64,000 bases of DNA from Tipula vernalis (taxonomy: Eukaryota; Arthropoda; Insecta; Diptera; Tipulidae): NCBI GenBank assembly GCA_958295665.1, contig OY282558.1, positions 458,195,995 through 458,259,994 on the forward strand, written 5' to 3'. The notes beneath the pieces are model-generated. The model worked only from the letters and a program-made list of their open reading frames with translations, searched no databases and was not told the DNA's origin. Position 1 is the first letter of the stretch. Every line of letters starts with the position of its first letter. This document shows, one piece after another, positions 25,101 to 38,342 of this stretch. The position numbers and the translations under genes are program-made.

Positions 25101-25338
25101 AGCACAATTGCAGATTTCGGATTTTTACAGCTCTGAATCGGCTGAGCTATAGTAAGGTGATTTTCTTCTAATCTAACTTTCTTCGAAATGTATGGTATAG
25201 CAATTACAGGTCTCGTGACCTATCATTTAAGGTATCAAGAACCGCAATCGGAGCACAATTGCAGATTTTGGAGTTTTACAGCTCTGAATCGGCTGAGCTA
25301 TAGTAAGGTGATTTTCTTCGAATCGATTTTTCTGTGAA
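22140..25338. repeat. Mixed region leading into the distant 3,682-bp copy
   Basis: The unit order is G22140 c22321 G22653 c22834 c23166 g23498 c23830 e24162 G24494 c24675 c25007. From about 23.4 kb onward the order matches 11.6-13.6 kb at an offset of 11,723. The L at 22653 has TCATTTAAGG. Confidence 0.87.
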
Positions 25339-28300
25339 ATGTATGGAAATAATCAACCAATTTTAACGCGGTTTGGCATAACAATTACACGTCCCGAGAC
25401 CTATCATTTGAGGTATCAAGAACCGCAATCGGAGCACAATTGCAGATTTTGGAGTTTTACAGCTCTGAATCGGCTGAGCTATAGTAAGGTGATTTTCTTC
25501 GAATCGATTTTTCTGTGAAATGTATGGAAATAATCAACCAATTTTAACGCGGTTTGGCATAACAATTACACGTCCCGAGACCTATCATTTGAGGTATCAA
25601 GAACCGCAATCGGAGCACAATTGCAGATTTCGGATTTTTACAGCTCTGAATCGGCTGAGCTATAGTAAGGTGATTTTCTTCTAATCTAACTTTCTTCGAA
25701 ATGTATGGTATAGCAATTACAGGTCTCGTGACCTATCATTTGAGGTATCAAGAACCGCAATCGGAGCACAATTGCAGATTTTGGAGTTTTACAGCTCTGA
25801 ATCGGCTGAGCTATAGTAAGGTGATTTTCTTCGAATCGATTTTTCTGTGAAATGTATGGAAATAATCAACCAATTTTAACGCGGTTTGGCATAACAATTA
25901 CACGTCCCGAGACCTATCATTTGAGGTATCAAGAACCGCAATCGGAGCACAATTGCAGATTTTGGAGTTTTACAGCTCTGAATCGGCTGAGCTATAGTAA
26001 GGTGATTTTCTTCTAATCTAACTTTCTTCGAAATGTATGGTATAGCAATTACAGGTCTCGTGACCTATCATTTAAGGTATCAAGAACCGCAATCGGAGCA
26101 CAATTGCAGATTTTGGAGTTTTACAGCTCTGAATCGGCTGAGCTATAGTAAGGTGATTTTCTTCGAATCGATTTTTCTGTGAAATGTATGGAAATAATCA
26201 ACCAATTTTAACGCGGTTTGGCATAACAATTACACGTCCCGAGACCTATCATTTGAGGTATCAAGAACCGCAATCGGAGCACAATTGCAGATTTCGGATT
26301 TTTACAGCTCTGAATCGGCTGAGCTATAGTAAGGTGATTTTCTTCTAATCTAACTTTCTTCGAAATGTATGGTATAGCAATTACAGGTCTCGTGACCTAT
26401 CATTTAAGGTATCAAGAACCGCAATCGGAGCACAATTGCAGATTTTGGAGTTTTACAGCTCTGAATCGGCTGAGCTATAGTAAGGTGATTTTCTTCGAAT
26501 CGATTTTTCTGTGAAATGTATGGAAATAATCAACCAATTTTAACGCGGTTTGGCATAACAATTACACGTCCCGAGACCTATCATTTGAGGTATCAAGAAC
26601 CGCAATCGGAGCACAATTGCAGATTTCGGATTTTTACAGCTCTGAATCGGCTGAGCTATAGTAAGGTGATTTTCTTCTAATCTAACTTTCTTCGAAATGT
26701 ATGGTATAGCAATTACAGGTCTCGTGACCTATCATTTAAGGTATCAAGAACCGCAATCGGAGCACAATTGCAGATTTTGGAGTTTTACAGCTCTGAATCG
26801 GCTGAGCTATAGTAAGGTGATTTTCTTCGAATCGATTTTTCTGTGAAATGTATGGAAATAATCAACCAATTTTAACGCGGTTTGGCATAACAATTACACG
26901 TCCCGAGACCTATCATTTGAGGTATCAAGAACCGCAATCGGAGCACAATTGCAGATTTCGGATTTTTACAGCTCTGAATCGGCTGAGCTATAGTAAGGTG
27001 ATTTTATTCTAATCTAACTTTCTTCGAAATGTATGGTATAGCAATTACAGGTCTCGTGACCTATCATTTAAGGTATCAAGAACCGCAATCGGAGCACAAT
27101 TGCAGATTTTGGAGTTTTACAGCTCTGAATCGGCTGAGCTATAGTAAGGTGATTTTCTTCGAATCGATTTTTCTGTGAAATGTATGGAAATAATCAACCA
27201 ATTTTAACGCGGTTTGGCATAACAATTACACGTCCCGAGACCTATCATTTGAGGTATCAAGAACCGCAATCGGAGCACAATTGCAGATTTTGGAGTTTTA
27301 CAGCTCTGAATCGGCTGAGCTATAGTAAGGTGATTTTCTTCTAATCTAACTTTCTTCGAAATGTATGGTATAGCAATTACAGGTCTCGTGACCTATCATT
27401 TAAGGTATCAAGAACCGCAATCGGAGCACAATTGCAGATTTTGGAGTTTTACAGCTCTGAATCGGCTGAGCTATAGTAAGGTGATTTTCTTCGAATCGAT
27501 TTTTCTGTGAAATGTATGGAAATAATCAACCAATTTTAACGCGGTTTGGCATAACAATTACACGTCCCGAGACCTATCATTTGAGGTATCAAGAACCGCA
27601 ATCGGAGCACAATTGCAGATTTCGGATTTTTACAGCTCTGAATCGGCTGAGCTATAGTAAGGTGATTTTCTTCTAATCTAACTTTCTTCGAAATGTATGG
27701 TATAGCAATTACAGGTCTCGTGACCTATCATTTAAGGTATCAAGAACCGCAATCGGAGCACAATTGCAGATTTTGGAGTTTTACAGCTCTGAATCGGCTG
27801 AGCTATAGTAAGGTGATTTTCTTCGAATCGATTTTTCTGTGAAATGTATGGAAATAATCAACCAATTTTAACGCGGTTTGGCATAACAATTACACGTCCC
27901 GAGACCTATCATTTGAGGTATCAAGAACCGCAATCGGAGCACAATTGCAGATTTCGGATTTTTACAGCTCTGAATCGGCTGAGCTATAGTAAGGTGATTT
28001 TCTTCTAATCGAACTTTCTTCGAAATGTATGGAATAGCAATTACAGGTCTCGTGACCTATCATTTAAGGTATCAAGAACCGCAATCGGAGCACAATTGCA
28101 GATTTTGGAGTTTTACAGCTCTGAATCGGCTGAGCTATAGTAAGGTGATTTTCTTCGAATCGATTTTTCTGTGAAATGTATGGAAATAATCAACCAATTT
28201 TAACGCGGTTTGGCATAACAATTACACGTCCCGAGACCTATCATTTGAGGTATCAAGAACCGCAATCGGAGCACAATTGCAGATTTTGGAGTTTTACAGC

Positions 28301-29020
28301 TCTGAATCGGCTGAGCTATAGTAAGGTGATTTTCTTCGAATCGATTTTTCTGTGAAATGTATGGAAATAATCAACCAATTTTAACGCGGTTTGGCATAAC
28401 AATTACACGTCCCGAGACCTATCATTTGAGGTATCAAGAACCGCAATCGGAGCACAATTGCAGATTTCGGATTTTTACAGCTCTGAATCGGCTGAGCTAT
28501 AGTAAGGTGATTTTCTTCTAATCTAACTTTCTTCGAAATGTATGGTATAGCAATTACAGGTCTCGTGACCTATCATTTAAGGTATCAAGAACCGCAATCG
28601 GAGCACAATTGCAGATTTTGGAGTTTTACAGCTCTGAATCGGCTGAGCTATAGTAAGGTGATTTTCTTCGAATCGATTTTTCTGTGAAATGTATGGAAAT
28701 AATCAACCAATTTTAACGCGGTTTGGCATAACAATTACACGTCCCGAGACCTATCATTTGAGGTATCAAGAACCGCAATCGGAGCACAATTGCAGATTTC
28801 GGATTTTTACAGCTCTGAATCGGCTGAGCTATAGTAAGGTGATTTTCTTCTAATCTAACTTTCTTCGAAATGTATGGTATAGCAATTACAGGTCTCGTGA
28901 CCTATCATTTAAGGTATCAAGAACCGCAATCGGAGCACAATTGCAGATTTTGGAGTTTTACAGCTCTGAATCGGCTGAGCTATAGTAAGGTGATTTTCTT
29001 CGAATCGATTTTTCTGTGAA
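25339..29020. repeat. 22-unit, 3,682-bp higher-order repeat, distant copy C
   Basis: The unit order is G25339 c25520 (S at 25701 has TCATTTGAGG) g25852 c26184 c26516 b26848 g27180 c27512 e27844 G28176 c28357 c28689. All 22 units match copies A and B in order, including the rare b tail (TTATTCTA). It lies 11,723 bp from copy B. With the matching sequence on its left, about 6 kb appears duplicated (roughly 11.6-17.6 kb and 23.35-29.35 kb). Confidence 0.92.
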
Positions 29021-32000
29021 ATGTATGGAAATAATCAACCAATTTTAACGCGGTTTGGCATAACAATTACACGTCCCGAGACCTATCATTTGAGGTATCA
29101 AGAACCGCAATCGGAGCACAATTGCAGATTTCGGATTTTTACAGCTCTGAATCGGCTGAGCTATAGTAAGGTGATTTTCTTCTAATCTAACTTTCTTCGA
29201 AATGTATGGTATAGCAATTACAGGTCTCGTGACCTATCATTTAAGGTATCAAGAACCGCAATCGGAGCACAATTGCAGATTTTGGAGTTTTACAGCTCTG
29301 AATCGGCTGAGCTATAGTAAGGTGATTTTCTTCGAATCGATTTTTCTGTGAAATGTATGGAAATAATCAACCAATTTTAACGCGGTTTGGCATAACAATT
29401 ACACGTCCCGAGACCTATCATTTGAGGTATCAAGAACCGCAATCGGAGCACAATTGCAGATTTTGGAGTTTTACAGCTCTGAATCGGCTGAGCTATAGTA
29501 AGGTGATTTTCTTCGAATCGATTTTTCTGTGAAATGTATGGAAATAATCAACCAATTTTAACGCGGTTTGGCATAACAATTACACGTCCCGAGACCTATC
29601 ATTTGAGGTATCAAGAACCGCAATCGGAGCACAATTGCAGATTTCGGATTTTTACAGCTCTGAATCGGCTGAGCTATAGTAAGGTGATTTTCTTCTAATC
29701 TAACTTTCTTCGAAATGTATGGTATAGCAATTACAGGTCTCGTGACCTATCATTTAAGGTATCAAGAACCGCAATCGGAGCACAATTGCAGATTTTGGAG
29801 TTTTACAGCTCTGAATCGGCTGAGCTATAGTAAGGTGATTTTCTTCGAATCGATTTTTCTGTGAAATGTATGGAAATAATCAACCAATTTTAACGCGGTT
29901 TGGCATAACAATTACACGTCCCGAGACCTATCATTTGAGGTATCAAGAACCGCAATCGGAGCACAATTGCAGATTTCGGATTTTTACAGCTCTGAATCGG
30001 CTGAGCTATAGTAAGGTGATTTTCTTCTAATCTAACTTTCTTCGAAATGTATGGTATAGCAATTACAGGTCTCGTGACCTATCATTTAAGGTATCAAGAA
30101 CCGCAATCGGAGCACAATTGCAGATTTTGGAGTTTTACAGCTCTGAATCGGCTGAGCTATAGTAAGGTGATTTTCTTCGAATCGATTTTTCTGTGAAATG
30201 TATGGAAATAATCAACCAATTTTAACGCGGTTTGGCATAACAATTACACGTCCCGAGACCTATCATTTGAGGTATCAAGAACCGCAATCGGAGCACAATT
30301 GCAGATTTCGGATTTTTACAGCTCTGAATCGGCTGAGCTATAGTAAGGTGATTTTCTTCTAATCTAACTTTCTTCGAAATGTATGGTATAGCAATTACAG
30401 GTCTCGTGACCTATCATTTAAGGTATCAAGAACCGCAATCGGAGCACAATTGCAGATTTTGGAGTTTTACAGCTCTGAATCGGCTGAGCTATAGTAAGGT
30501 GATTTTCTTCGAATCGATTTTTCTGTGAAATGTATGGAAATAATCAACCAATTTTAACGCGGTTTGGCATAACAATTACACGTCCCGAGACCTATCATTT
30601 GAGGTATCAAGAACCGCAATCGGAGCACAATTGCAGATTTCGGATTTTTACAGCTCTGAATCGGCTGAGCTATAGTAAGGTGATTTTCTTCTAATCTAAC
30701 TTTCTTCGAAATGTATGGTATAGCAATTACAGGTCTCGTGACCTATCATTTAAGGTATCAAGAACCGCAATCGGAGCACAATTGCAGATTTTGGAGTTTT
30801 ACAGCTCTGAATCGGCTGAGCTATAGTAAGGTGATTTTCTTCGAATCGATTTTTCTGTGAAATGTATGGAAATAATCAACCAATTTTAACGCGGTTTGGC
30901 ATAACAATTACACGTCCCGAGACCTATCATTTGAGGTATCAAGAACCGCAATCGGAGCACAATTGCAGATTTCGGATTTTTACAGCTCTGAATCGGCTGA
31001 GCTATAGTAAGGTGATTTTCTTCTAATCTAACTTTCTTCGAAATGTATGGTATAGCAATTACAGGTCTCGTGACCTATCATTTAAGGTATCAAGAACCGC
31101 AATCGGAGCACAATTGCAGATTTTGGAGTTTTACAGCTCTGAATCGGCTGAGCTATAGTAAGGTGATTTTCTTCGAATCGATTTTTCTGTGAAATGTATG
31201 GAAATAATCAACCAATTTTAACGCGGTTTGGCATAACAATTACACGTCCCGAGACCTATCATTTGAGGTATCAAGAACCGCAATCGGAGCACAATTGCAG
31301 ATTTCGGATTTTTACAGCTCTGAATCGGCTGAGCTATAGTAAGGTGATTTTCTTCTAATCTAACTTTCTTCGAAATGTATGGTATAGCAATTACAGGTCT
31401 CGTGACCTATCATTTAAGGTATCAAGAACCGCAATCGGAGCACAATTGCAGATTTTGGAGTTTTACAGCTCTGAATCGGCTGAGCTATAGTAAGGTGATT
31501 TTCTTCGAATCGATTTTTCTGTGAAATGTATGGAAATAATCAACCAATTTTAACGCGGTTTGGCATAACAATTACACGTCCCGAGACCTATCATTTGAGG
31601 TATCAAGAACCGCAATCGGAGCACAATTGCAGATTTCGGATTTTTACAGCTCTGAATCGGCTGAGCTATAGTAAGGTGATTTTCTTCTAGTCTAACTTTC
31701 TTCGAAATGTATGGTATAGCAATTACAGGTCTCGTGACCTATCATTTAAGGTATCAAGAACCGCAATCGGAGCACAATTGCAGATTTTGGAGTTTTACAG
31801 CTCTGAATCGGCTGAGCTATAGTAAGGTGATTTTCTTCGAATCGATTTTTCTGTGAAATGTATGGAAATAATCAACCAATTTTAACGCGGTTTGGCATAA
31901 CAATTACACGTCCCGAGACCTATCATTTGAGGTATCAAGAACCGCAATCGGAGCACAATTGCAGATTTCGGATTTTTACAGCTCTGAATCGGCTGAGCTA

Positions 32001-34345
32001 TAGTAAGGTGATTTTCTTCTAATCGAACTTTCTTCGAAATGTATGGTATAGCAATTACAGGTCTCGTGACCTATCATTTAAGGTATCAAGAACCGCAATC
32101 GGAGCACAATTGCAGATTTTGGAGTTTTACAGCTCTGAATCGGCTGAGCTATAGTAAGGTGATTTTCTTCGAATCGATTTTTCTGTGAAATGTATGGAAA
32201 TAATCAACCAATTTTAACGCGGTTTGGCATAACAATTACACGTCCCGAGACCTATCATTTGAGGTATCAAGAACCGCAATCGGAGCACAATTGCAGATTT
32301 CGGATTTTTACAGCTCTGAATCGGCTGAGCTATAGTAAGGTGATTTTCTTCTAGTCTAACTTTCTTCGAAATGTATGGTATAGCAATTACAGGTCTCGTG
32401 ACCTATCATTTAAGGTATCAAGAACCGCAATCGGAGCACAATTGCAGATTTTGGAGTTTTACAGCTCTGAATCGGCTGAGCTATAGTAAGGTGATTTTCT
32501 TCGAATGTATGGAAATAATCAACCAATTTTAACGCGGTTTGGCATAACAATTACACGTCCCGAGACCTATCATTTGAGGTATCAAGAACCGCAATCGGAG
32601 CACAATTGCAGATTTCGGATTTTTACAGCTCTGAATCGGCTGAGCTATAGTAAGGTGATTTTCTTCGAATCGATTTTTCTGTGAAATGTATGGAAATAAT
32701 CAACCAATTTTAACGCGGTTTGGCATAACAATTACACGTCCCGAGACCTATCATTTGAGGTATCAAGAACCGCAATCGGAGCACAATTGCAGATTTTGGA
32801 GTTTTACAGCTCTGAATCGGCTGAGCTATAGTAAGGTGATTTTCTTCTAATCTAACTTTCTTCGAAATGTATGGTATAGCAATTACAGGTCTCGTGACCT
32901 ATCATTTAAGGTATCAAGAACCGCAATCGGAGCACAATTGCAGATTTTGGAGTTTTACAGCTCTGAATCGGCTGAGCTATAGTAAGGTGATTTTCTTCGA
33001 ATCGATTTTTCTGTGAAATGTATGGAAATAATCAACCAATTTTAACGCGGTTTGGCATAACAATTACACGTCCCGAGACCTATCATTTGAGGTATCAAGA
33101 ACCGCAATCGGAGCACAATTGCAGATTTCGGATTTTTACAGCTCTGAATCGGCTGAGCTATAGTAAGGTGATTTTCTTCTAATCTAACTTTCTTCGAAAT
33201 GTATGGTATAGCAATTACAGGTCTCGTGACCTATCATTTAAGGTATCAAGAACCGCAATCGGAGCACAATTGCAGATTTTGGAGTTTTACAGCTCTGAAT
33301 CGGCTGAGCTATAGTAAGGTGATTTTCTTCGAATCGATTTTTCTGTGAAATGTATGGAAATAATCAACCAATTTTAACGCGGTTTGGCATAACAATTACA
33401 CGTCCCGAGACCTATCATTTGAGGTATCAAGAACCGCAATCGGAGCACAATTGCAGATTTCGGATTTTTACAGCTCTGAATCGGCTGAGCTATAGTAAGG
33501 TGATTTTCTTCTAATCTAACTTTCTTCGAAATGTATGGTATAGCAATTACAGGTCTCGTGACCTATCATTTAAGGTATCAAGAACCGCAATCGGAGCACA
33601 ATTGCAGATTTTGGAGTTTTACAGCTCTGAATCGGCTGAGCTATAGTAAGGTGATTTTCTTCGAATCGATTTTTCTGTGAAATGTATGGAAATAATCAAC
33701 CAATTTTAACGCGGTTTGGCATAACAATTACACGTCCCGAGACCTATCATTTGAGGTATCAAGAACCGCAATCGGAGCACAATTGCAGATTTCGGATTTT
33801 TACAGCTCTGAATCGGCTGAGCTATAGTAAGGTGATTTTCTTCTAATCTAACTTTCTTCGAAATGTATGGTATAGCAATTACAGGTCTCGTGACCTATCA
33901 TTTAAGGTATCAAGAACCGCAATCGGAGCACAATTGCAGATTTTGGAGTTTTACAGCTCTGAATCGGCTGAGCTATAGTAAGGTGATTTTCTTCGAATCG
34001 ATTTTTCTGTGAAATGTATGGAAATAATCAACCAATTTTAACGCGGTTTGGCATAACAATTACACGTCCCGAGACCTATCATTTGAGGTATCAAGAACCG
34101 CAATCGGAGCACAATTGCAGATTTCGGATTTTTACAGCTCTGAATCGGCTGAGCTATAGTAAGGTGATTTTCTTCTAATCTAACTTTCTTCGAAATGTAT
34201 GGTATAGCAATTACAGGTCTCGTGACCTATCATTTAAGGTATCAAGAACCGCAATCGGAGCACAATTGCAGATTTTGGAGTTTTACAGCTCTGAATCGGC
34301 TGAGCTATAGTAAGGTGATTTTCTTCGAATCGATTTTTCTGTGAA
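29021..34345. repeat. Nearly pure 332-bp dimer region
   Basis: The unit order is c29021 G29353 c29534 c29866 c30198 c30530 c30862 c31194 t31526 e'31858 t32190 x32505 g32686 c33018 c33350 c33682 c34014. Outside G29353 and x32505 the L-S alternation is strict. The segment starting at t31526 begins again at t34346, 2,820 bp downstream. Confidence 0.9.
32371..32504. repeat. Shortened S unit (134 bp), second 17-bp deletion
   Basis: It has the same breakpoint as at 18807-18940. Its neighbours (t, e', t before; x, g after) are also the same, so this copy was most likely carried here by segmental duplication. Confidence 0.95.
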
Positions 34346-37300
34346 ATGTATGGAAATAATCAACCAATTTTAACGCGGTTTGGCATAACAATTACACGTC
34401 CCGAGACCTATCATTTGAGGTATCAAGAACCGCAATCGGAGCACAATTGCAGATTTCGGATTTTTACAGCTCTGAATCGGCTGAGCTATAGTAAGGTGAT
34501 TTTCTTCTAGTCTAACTTTCTTCGAAATGTATGGTATAGCAATTACAGGTCTCGTGACCTATCATTTAAGGTATCAAGAACCGCAATCGGAGCACAATTG
34601 CAGATTTTGGAGTTTTACAGCTCTGAATCGGCTGAGCTATAGTAAGGTGATTTTCTTCGAATCGATTTTTCTGTGAAATGTATGGAAATAATCAACCAAT
34701 TTTAACGCGGTTTGGCATAACAATTACACGTCCCGAGACCTATCATTTGAGGTATCAAGAACCGCAATCGGAGCACAATTGCAGATTTCGGATTTTTACA
34801 GCTCTGAATCGGCTGAGCTATAGTAAGGTGATTTTCTTCTAATCGAACTTTCTTCGAAATGTATGGTATAGCAATTACAGGTCTCGTGACCTATCATTTA
34901 AGGTATCAAGAACCGCAATCGGAGCACAATTGCAGATTTTGGAGTTTTACAGCTCTGAATCGGCTGAGCTATAGTAAGGTGATTTTCTTCGAATCGATTT
35001 TTCTGTGAAATGTATGGAAATAATCAACCAATTTTAACGCGGTTTGGCATAACAATTACACGTCCCGAGACCTATCATTTGAGGTATCAAGAACCGCAAT
35101 CGGAGCACAATTGCAGATTTCGGATTTTTACAGCTCTGAATCGGCTGAGCTATAGTAAGGTGATTTTCTTCTAGTCTAACTTTCTTCGAAATGTATGGTA
35201 TAGCAATTACAGGTCTCGTGACCTATCATTTAAGGTATCAAGAACCGCAATCGGAGCACAATTGCAGATTTTGGAGTTTTACAGCTCTGAATCGGCTGAG
35301 CTATAGTAAGGTGATTTTCTTCGAATCGATTTTTCTGTGAAATGTATGGAAATAATCAACCAATTTTAACGCGGTTTGGCATAACAATTACACGTCCCGA
35401 GACCTATCATTTGAGGTATCAAGAACCGCAATCGGAGCACAATTGCAGATTTCGGATTTTTACAGCTCTGAATCGGCTGAGCTATAGTAAGGTGATTTTC
35501 TTCTAGTCTAACTTTCTTCGAAATGTATGGTATAGCAATTACAGGTCTCGTGACCTATCATTTAAGGTATCAAGAACCGCAATCGGAGCACAATTGCAGA
35601 TTTTGGAGTTTTACAGCTCTGAATCGGCTGAGCTATAGTAAGGTGATTTTCTTCGAATCGATTTTTCTGTGAAATGTATGGAAATAATCAACCAATTTTA
35701 ACGCGGTTTGGCATAACAATTACACGTCCCGAGACCTATCATTTGAGGTATCAAGAACCGCAATCGGAGCACAATTGCAGATTTCGGATTTTTACAGCTC
35801 TGAATCGGCTGAGCTATAGTAAGGTGATTTTCTTCGAATCGATTTTTCTGTGAAATGTATGGAAATAATCAACCAATTTTAACGCGGTTTGGCATAACAA
35901 TTACACGTCCCGAGACCTATCATTTGAGGTATCAAGAACCGCAATCGGAGCACAATTGCAGATTTTGGAGTTTTACAGCTCTGAATCGGCTGAGCTATAG
36001 TATGGTGATTTTCTTCTAATCTAACTTTCTTCGAAATGTATGGTATAGCAATTACAGGTCTCGTGACCTATCATTTAAGGTATCAAGAACCGCAATCGGA
36101 GCACAATTGCAGATTTTGGAGTTTTACAGCTCTGAATCGGCTGAGCTATAGTAAGGTGATTTTCTTCGAATCGATTTTTCTGTGAAATGTATGGAAATAA
36201 TCAACCAATTTTAACGCGGTTTGGCATAACAATTACACGTCCCGAGACCTATCATTTGAGGTATCAAGAACCGCAATCGGAGCACAATTGCAGATTTCGG
36301 ATTTTTACAGCTCTGAATCGGCTGAGCTATAGTAAGGTGATTTTCTTCTAATCTAACTTTCTTCGAAATGTATGGTATAGCAATTACAGGTCTCGTGACC
36401 TATCATTTAAGGTATCAAGAACCGCAATCGGAGCACAATTGCAGATTTTGGAGTTTTACAGCTCTGAATCGGCTGAGCTATAGTAAGGTGATTTTCTTCG
36501 AATCGATTTTTCTGTGAAATGTATGGAAATAATCAACCAATTTTAACGCGGTTTGGCATAACAATTACACGTCCCGAGACCTATCATTTAAGGTATCAAG
36601 AACCGCAATCGGAGCACAATTGCAGATTTCGGATTTTTACAGCTCTGAATCGGCTGAGCTATAGTAAGGTGATTTTCTTCTAGTCTAACTTTCTTCGAAA
36701 TGTATGGTATAGCAATTACAGGTCTCGTGACCTATCATTTAAGGTATCAAGAACCGCAATCGGAGCACAATTGTAGATTTTGGAGTTTTACAGCTCTGAA
36801 TCGGCTGAGCTATAGTAAGGTGATTTTCTTCGAATCGATTTTTCTGTGAAATGTATGGAAATAATCAACCAATTTTAACGCGGTTTGGCATAACAATTAC
36901 ACGTCCCGAGACCTATCATTTGAGGTATCAAGAACCGCAATCGGAGCACAATTGCAGATTTTGGAGTTTTACAGCTCTGAATCGGCTGAGCTATAGTAAG
37001 GTGATTTTCTTCGAATCGATTTTTCTGTGAAATGTATGGAAATAATCAACCAATTTTAACGCGGTTTGGCATAACAATTACACGTCCCGAGACCTATCAT
37101 TTGAGGTATCAAGAACCGCAATCGGAGCACAATTGCAGATTTCGGATTTTTACAGCTCTGAATCGGCTGAGCTATAGTAAGGTGATTTTCTTCTAATCGA
37201 ACTTTCTTCGAAATGTATGGTATAGCAATTACAGGTCTCGTGACCTATCATTTAAGGTATCAAGAACCGCAATCGGAGCACAATTGCAGATTTTGGAGTT

Positions 37301-38342
37301 TTACAGCTCTGAATCGGCTGAGCTATAGTAAGGTGATTTTCTTCGAATCGATTTTTCTGTGAAATGTATGGAAATAATCAACCAATTTTAACGCGGTTTG
37401 GCATAACAATTACACGTCCCGAGACCTATCATTTGAGGTATCAAGAACCGCAATCGGAGCACAATTGCAGATTTCGGATTTTTACAGCTCTGAATCGGCT
37501 GAGCTATAGTAAGGTGATTTTCTTCTAGTCTAACTTTCTTCGAAATGTATGGTATAGCAATTACAGGTCTCGTGACCTATCATTTAAGGTATCAAGAACC
37601 GCAATCGGAGCACAATTGCAGATTTTGGAGTTTTACAGCTCTGAATCGGCTGAGCTATAGTAAGGTGATTTTCTTCGAATGTATGGAAATAATCAACCAA
37701 TTTTAACGCGGTTTGGCATAACAATTACACGTCCCGAGACCTATCATTTGAGGTATCAAGAACCGCAATCGGAGCACAATTGCAGATTTCGGATTTTTAC
37801 AGCTCTGAATCGGCTGAGCTATAGTAAGGTGATTTTCTTCTAATCTAACTTTCTTCGAAATGTATGGTATAGCAATTACAGGTCTCGTGACCTATCATTT
37901 AAGGTATCAAGAACCGCAATCGAAGCACAATTGCAGATTTTGGAGTTTTACAGCTCTGAATCGGCTGAGCTATAGTAAGGTGATTTTCTTCGAATCGATT
38001 TTTCTGTGAAATGTATGGAAATAATCAACCAATTTTAACGCGGTTTGGCATAACAATTACACGTCCCGAGACCTATCATTTGAGGTATCAAGAACCGCAA
38101 TCGGAGCACAATTGCAGATTTCGGATTTTTACAGCTCTGAATCGGCTGAGCTATAGTAAGGTGATTTTCTTCTAATCGAACTTTCTTCGAAATGTATGGA
38201 ATAGCAATTACAGGTCTCGTGACCTATCATTTAAGGTATCAAGAACCGCAATCGGAGCACAATTGCAGATTTTGGAGTTTTACAGCTCTGAATCGGCTGA
38301 GCTATAGTAAGGTGATTTTCTTCGAATCGATTTGTCTGTGAA
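34346..38342. repeat. CTAGTCT-rich dimer region before the tetramer block
   Basis: The unit order is t34346 e'34678 t35010 t35342 x35674 g35855 c36187 t36519 G36851 e'37032 t37364 c37679 e38011, ending with the S at 38192. The cluster of t tails is specific to this side of the array (S units 34527, 35191, 35523, 36700, 37545). Private changes are A-to-T at 36003, C-to-T at 36774 and G-to-A at 37923. The S at 38192 carries TTTGTCTG (G at 38334). Confidence 0.88.
37545..37678. repeat. Shortened S unit (134 bp), third 17-bp deletion
   Basis: The junction CTTCGAATGTATGG is identical to the other two. The upstream neighbours (e', t) match, but the next L is a c unit rather than x, so the copy has been recombined on its right side. 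Confidence 0.95.
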
